From positions 50,841,058 to 50,905,057 of the forward strand of contig CM049310.1 of assembly GCA_026874595.1 (NCBI GenBank): a DNA stretch of 64,000 nucleotides. Reading direction: 5' to 3'. This document shows positions 60,147-64,000 of this stretch, one piece after another. The notes beneath the pieces are model-generated. The model saw nothing but the letters and a program-made list of their open reading frames with translations, had not been told where the DNA came from and ran no database searches. The position numbers and the translations under genes were made by a program. Each line of letters starts with the position of its first letter. Positions within the stretch are counted from its first letter, which is position 1. This DNA is from Sipunculus nudus (lineage: Eukaryota; Annelida; Sipuncula; Golfingiida; Sipunculidae).

Positions 60147-61618
60147 AGTAAAGAAATTTAAAAAAAATAATCCCCCTTGGACCAGAAATGTATTTCAGAT
60201 AACAATTTAATCATTTTTTTCTTTGTTAGTTATAATAAATTGGACTGATTCTGACTTCATCATTTTTACCAAATATATAGCAAAAGGAAAAGGTTATATC
60301 ATTATGTGGAGTGCACCCTGATATTCCTTGCATCCCACACACTGAAAGGGCAAAAATGAAAGTCCGTATCCAATCACCAATGTGGAAAAGGTCAGATAAA
60401 ATCAGTTTTCTGGTGGCATTTTGGTATCTAAAATTGGCACTTGGTGTGAAGCACCGCAGGACCCGGCGCCCTGGGTTCTCTTTTGTTATTAAGTAATGCA
60501 TATAATGTAAGGTGTACCATAAATATACTGTTGCAATCACGCAGCCTGGACAGCAGACAGGGCATACGGTGCACGTCCGTCTTTTAGCATCCCCCATGGG
60601 CTTAAAGTTAATGGCTTAGCAAAAAATAGTTTTGTTCTTAACGGCTAGATTTATGGTGTTTTAGATTGAATAACTCAACCATAAACAAGTTCAAGGCACG
60701 TATTCAATCTCTACCTGATAATCCACCATACTGTATCGGTCTACGGATACAAGGAGAGTTAATATCTATGATTATAATGTCCATCAGACAAGAAGAGAAA
60801 GACACCCGGTTATTACTAGGCTTTTCGTCCGCAATTTAAAGTATAATATCAGGATCTCGGAAGTTACCCGGCCTATGCAGGGAAATACCAATTCTATGTT
60901 GCTAGTTCTGACTCACTCCCCGATGCTTTTCTGAAATTCCATTCTTCTGCTACACGCATTAGTTCTGGCAGCCACACTGACACAGCCATATTTCCTCATT
61001 GCCGGCATATATAAACGACAATGTCTGCAAGACTCGTTAGGTCTCTGAGCACATTGTAGCTAAGATCGCAGGCTCACTTTTTTATCGCCAGCTCTTGGGA
61101 ATGCTCAGCTGTTGCAGCCCGTTCTCAGGACGGGCTTGTGAAGAAACAAAGAAAGACACGCCACGGTATAGCTACAGGACAATTACCCCCCAGACTCTAC
61201 CCCCTAACAATTAACCCCCGACAGGTAGCCCCTCGGGTTGTTATACACACGCAGTTAAAAGATGCTATAAATTTACACCCACACACGTTTTGTCTCCTTC
61301 CATTTAGGTCGGGTGTAATTATTTGGGGTAACTGTCCTTGGTAATTGTATGATGGATATTTTGCGGGAGGGGAAATTGGCAACATCATGGAGGTATCTAT
61401 GGCCCCGCATTCCTGTACAGGCTCTTTCATCAAGTGGCATTAGACTATTTTGGCAATATTGTACATATAAACATTACGTAGGCCTACATGGATATAAATT
61501 ATATGCTGTAATGAAAGAATTTGACTTACCATGACACTTAGAATTTCACATTAAGGGTATTGATCATTATCTCTTTTTCTTATTTGTTTTACCTCTCAAA
61601 ATTAGGTCATTTGAAGAA
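60147..61618. other. Non-coding stretch
   Basis: A 123-codon minus-strand frame (60226-60597) has a Cys-rich start but no domain I know, and a plus-strand frame is open inside it. Nothing else recognised. Confidence 0.4.
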
Positions 61619-61620
61619 TA

Positions 61621-62009
61621 AAGCTGTGTTTCCATGTATCCGCAAAATTTTATCCGCAAAAGACGTACGTACGCTCCATAGTGCGCAGTTGGCAAATAAG
61701 TACCTACGTTTTTCTTGCGGATACTCTTTCGCGTGCTTCTTTGAAACTGCAAGGGCGACAGCCAGGAAAAATGTCAATATGTTTCATCTTACCTGGCGCC
61801 GGGGCAGTGTTGGGAAATGTAGTCATTTTTGCCATCCGCAAAACGGATGAATCGCTCACCGATCCGTTTCGATGCGGTCCGTTTTTGTGGATACGCATAC
61901 GAAGCAAGTTAAAACCTACACATGGAAACAGTTTATCTTAAAAAGAGTGATGCGTTTTTTTTTCGCGTACGAGACGTACGAGATTTACGGATACATGGCA
62001 ACACAGCTT
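61621..62009. mobile_element. TA-flanked inverted-repeat element (MITE), 389 bp
   Basis: The left end AAGCTGTGTTTCCATGTATC continues CGCAAAA; the right end in reverse complement is AAGCTGTGTTGCCATGTATC continuing CGTAAA. Both ends are flanked by TA (61619-61620 and 62010-62011), consistent with a TA target-site duplication. A third, internal end-like sequence in inverted orientation (61915-61935, TGTTTCCATGTGTAGG in reverse) and GTGGATACGC suggest a nested or duplicated terminus. No transposase is encoded. The TA target and conserved ends indicate a cut-and-paste DNA transposon; I cannot name the superfamily with confidence. Confidence 0.82.
61804..61823 (-). promoter_or_regulatory. ZNF143/Staf-like motif inside the MITE
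   Basis: On the minus strand ACTACATTTCCCAACACTGC resembles the Staf/ZNF143 binding consensus ACTACAATTCCCAGCATGC, with the ACTACAnTTCCCA core intact. It lies in the middle of the transposon-like element, not in a promoter. Similar words are known inside some vertebrate DNA transposons, from memory and unchecked. Confidence 0.4.
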
Positions 62010-62011
62010 TA

Positions 62012-62595
62012 GGATTGTGCCTGATAATTAATTTAAGAGCTCTAGGCAGTAAACAAATTTCGTGAAAAAAATAATTGGTCTCCATTAAAAGAAATATCAC
62101 ATGATATTTCGCGTCGACTAAAAATCAAAGAAACACCTACATTTTAAATAAACATTGCTCCAAAGACGCTATGTCTTGGTTATGTAGTTTAATAACAATA
62201 TACGTGCAAGGATACCCCTTTTATAAAGGCCTAATCCTAACTTGGATCACATGTTCAGGGTTTAATGGATCGCACTCATAGTAAAACTGAACTCACAAAT
62301 TCTGAAGCTCACAAACTCACATACTACTCATACTATATATTCATTTCCGACCCCCCCCCCCCCCCGCACAAACGTTCTATCCCCTCATGTTCACTTGTTT
62401 TTTTTTTGTTTTTTTTTTGTACTAAGACATTCGAATAAGTTACATATTGAGGGGGAAATGGTAAAGTAGGATAGAAGATGAATGGCAAAATTCTCAACAA
62501 CGTAAATATACACATACATAAAACATTAATTTTAGAAACAGATTTATCTAAGAATGTGAGAAATCCATCTACAGTTTACACTATATCAGACACAA
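62012..62595. other. Non-coding spacer with poly-C and T-rich runs
   Basis: A poly-C run of about 15 lies at 62351-62365, followed by T9-T10 runs near 62400. Nothing else recognised. Confidence 0.5.
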
Positions 62596-62902
62596 TTATG
62601 GCGGTGAAGGTAACTGGTCGCGCAACCAACACCCGCAGTTGACAGCTGATGATAGGATGTCAACTGTCGTGTAAACACTATAAAATAAGATCAGCTAAAG
62701 CCAAGACGGTGTATCACGCAGGGACACATCTGGTCAGTCATATTATTTTAAAGAGTCCAATAAGTTGTTAAAAATAAACTAAATATTTTTTGTAAAACTC
62801 TTGATTTCATTTCAATAATATGACATCACTTCCATATAAGTTTTCTAGGAATTTTTAAAGTAAATTATCTCTAAAACTCAGGTACACACAGGTCGGGGGA
62901 AC
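62596..62902 (+). repeat. Diverged ~310-bp repeat, copy 2
   Basis: Partner of 59837-60146 (shared blocks listed there). This copy also has a perfect 8-bp inverted repeat AGTTGACA / TGTCAACT (62637-62644 and 62658-62665) around the conserved GACAGCTG word, which copy 1 retains only in part. No coding frame. Confidence 0.65.
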
Positions 62903-64000
62903 AAAATATATCTCTAATTATTGCCTTTTAATTATAGATTTTTGTGGTGATGCTTTGAGTTGCCTTATGATATATATCTATATAGAAATTTTTTTTAATG
63001 AAAAAGTAGAGAATTTGCATCGTAGATGAATATTGAAAACTTGTTGAAAAGTCAATTCAATTAAAAATCATAACAAAATAAAAATATCCGTAATAATGAA
63101 TGACTATCGTCAAATTTGTTATTGACGGCAATTCTTCTGCTTGATGAACAATAATAATGAATGGGCACATTAAAATTAATACCCATGTTAGCCTCACATA
63201 CCTTTCCATGTTCTTGATATCCGTTGGCACTTGTGCCATTCTGTTTGCAGCAAACGTAAAGATCGTCTGCTCTACGTTGTCGATTTCATGACGTAAGAGA
63301 GAAATCGACAAAGCAGATGGCACATGCAGGTGTCAAGGGAAGTGTACCAGTCGAATACGGAAAATTCATGGGCATTCACCAAACTGGAACATTCAATTCA
63401 TAAAGTTCCGTTCCCACTTTGGCTGCTAATGAGAGACGATCATCGGTCTTGTTTTGTTTGTGTATAACCCGTATACCATAAAATATATATGTCAAATAGA
63501 TATGGAACGTGAATATTTCGCGTGTGTTTGGTTGTCAGAATTTTATATCAATTTTTTTTTTAATTAATTTTAGATTAAACAAAGGGTGATGTCAGATACT
63601 AAATTTATTTCAATTTTAGATAACCTGGGTCTCTATGTTCTAAGTTGAAATACAGACAATTCAGTATTTTTATATATAAACAGTAAATACAGCAACCATG
63701 AAAATTAATTTAAAAATTAAATAATATCCGGATAGCAACATTGTTAGTAAGTAATCAAAGTAATACTGGTGAAATAAAATGGAACGGGTCATAACCATTG
63801 AACAACAATATTCAGCAATGGGATTTAATAACCAGATAAAAGTGAAAATTGAAACCGTTAAACAGAAGAAATAATAAAAACTGAACAAAAACATTTGACT
63901 TTAACCAAAATACTAGTAACCGAGGTTTTCCTTATTTCATCTTTCAAGATGTATGCGATAAAGATGGAAATATGTATCCCTTAAACGCTTCTGGGAAATC
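62903..64000. other. AT-rich non-coding stretch to window end
   Basis: No gene or repeat recognised. Frames at 63057-63323 and 63670-63894 (minus) encode hydrophobic AT-driven peptides without known motifs. Confidence 0.5.

Noticed and set aside
60226-60597. 123-codon minus-strand frame with a Cys-rich start as a possible gene
   Set aside because: No recognisable domain, cysteine spacing fits no zinc-binding family I know, and a plus-strand frame is open over the same bases.

Overview
The window looks like intergenic or intronic DNA from a large, repeat-rich animal genome. By eye it is AT-rich. It has long (AT)n, (AG)n and poly-C/poly-G runs, several minisatellites, tRNA-derived SINE-like copies and short inverted-repeat transposons. 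There is no operon structure, no ribosome-binding-site pattern, and no reading frame I can assign to a known protein. The SINE copies resemble short tRNA-derived elements common in lophotrochozoan genomes, and the tandem-core repeat family resembles molluscan 'pearl'/Helentron-type elements. A mollusc or related lophotrochozoan is therefore my best guess, from remembered motif similarity and not from any search.

Layout. 1-6.0 kb is mostly featureless AT-rich sequence with a 59-bp direct duplication, an (AT) tract, a palindrome and a pair of E-boxes. 6.06-7.79 kb holds a 413-416-bp tandem repeat fused to copy 1 of a dispersed element (family A) that carries repeated GGTGGCGCCACC palindromes. 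7.8-23.8 kb is mostly unique sequence with microsatellites, a hAT-like inverted-repeat element (15.0 kb), an E-box cluster (18.0-18.7 kb) and the longest open frame (9.1-9.6 kb, 165 codons, unrecognised). 23.86-26.35 kb is a nest of four different tandem or dispersed repeats, ending in copy 2 of family A in the opposite orientation. 27.3 kb has an imperfect long stem-loop. 28.8-29.4 kb is a possible regulatory stretch, followed by a minus-strand SINE. 36.6-37.6 kb contains SINE pieces in head-to-head arrangement around an (AT)(AG) tract. 43.2-45.4 kb is a 29-bp minisatellite of about 2.2 kb. 47.5-48.1 kb has two SINE-like elements on opposite strands. 49.9-50.9 kb is very rich in (AT)n and has an 18-bp perfect stem set between two (AT) tracts. 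54.1-55.2 kb has a candidate spliced minus-strand exon and a motif-dense candidate enhancer. 59.8-62.9 kb holds two diverged colinear copies of a ~310-bp sequence with a TA-flanked inverted-repeat element between them.

No gene could be established. Nearly all open frames are short, many lie in microsatellites or tandem repeats, and none matches a family I know. The clearest results are the repeats: family A with its palindrome, the 59.8/62.6 kb duplicate pair, the inverted-repeat elements and the minisatellites. Regulatory calls rest on motif matches alone and are given low confidence.
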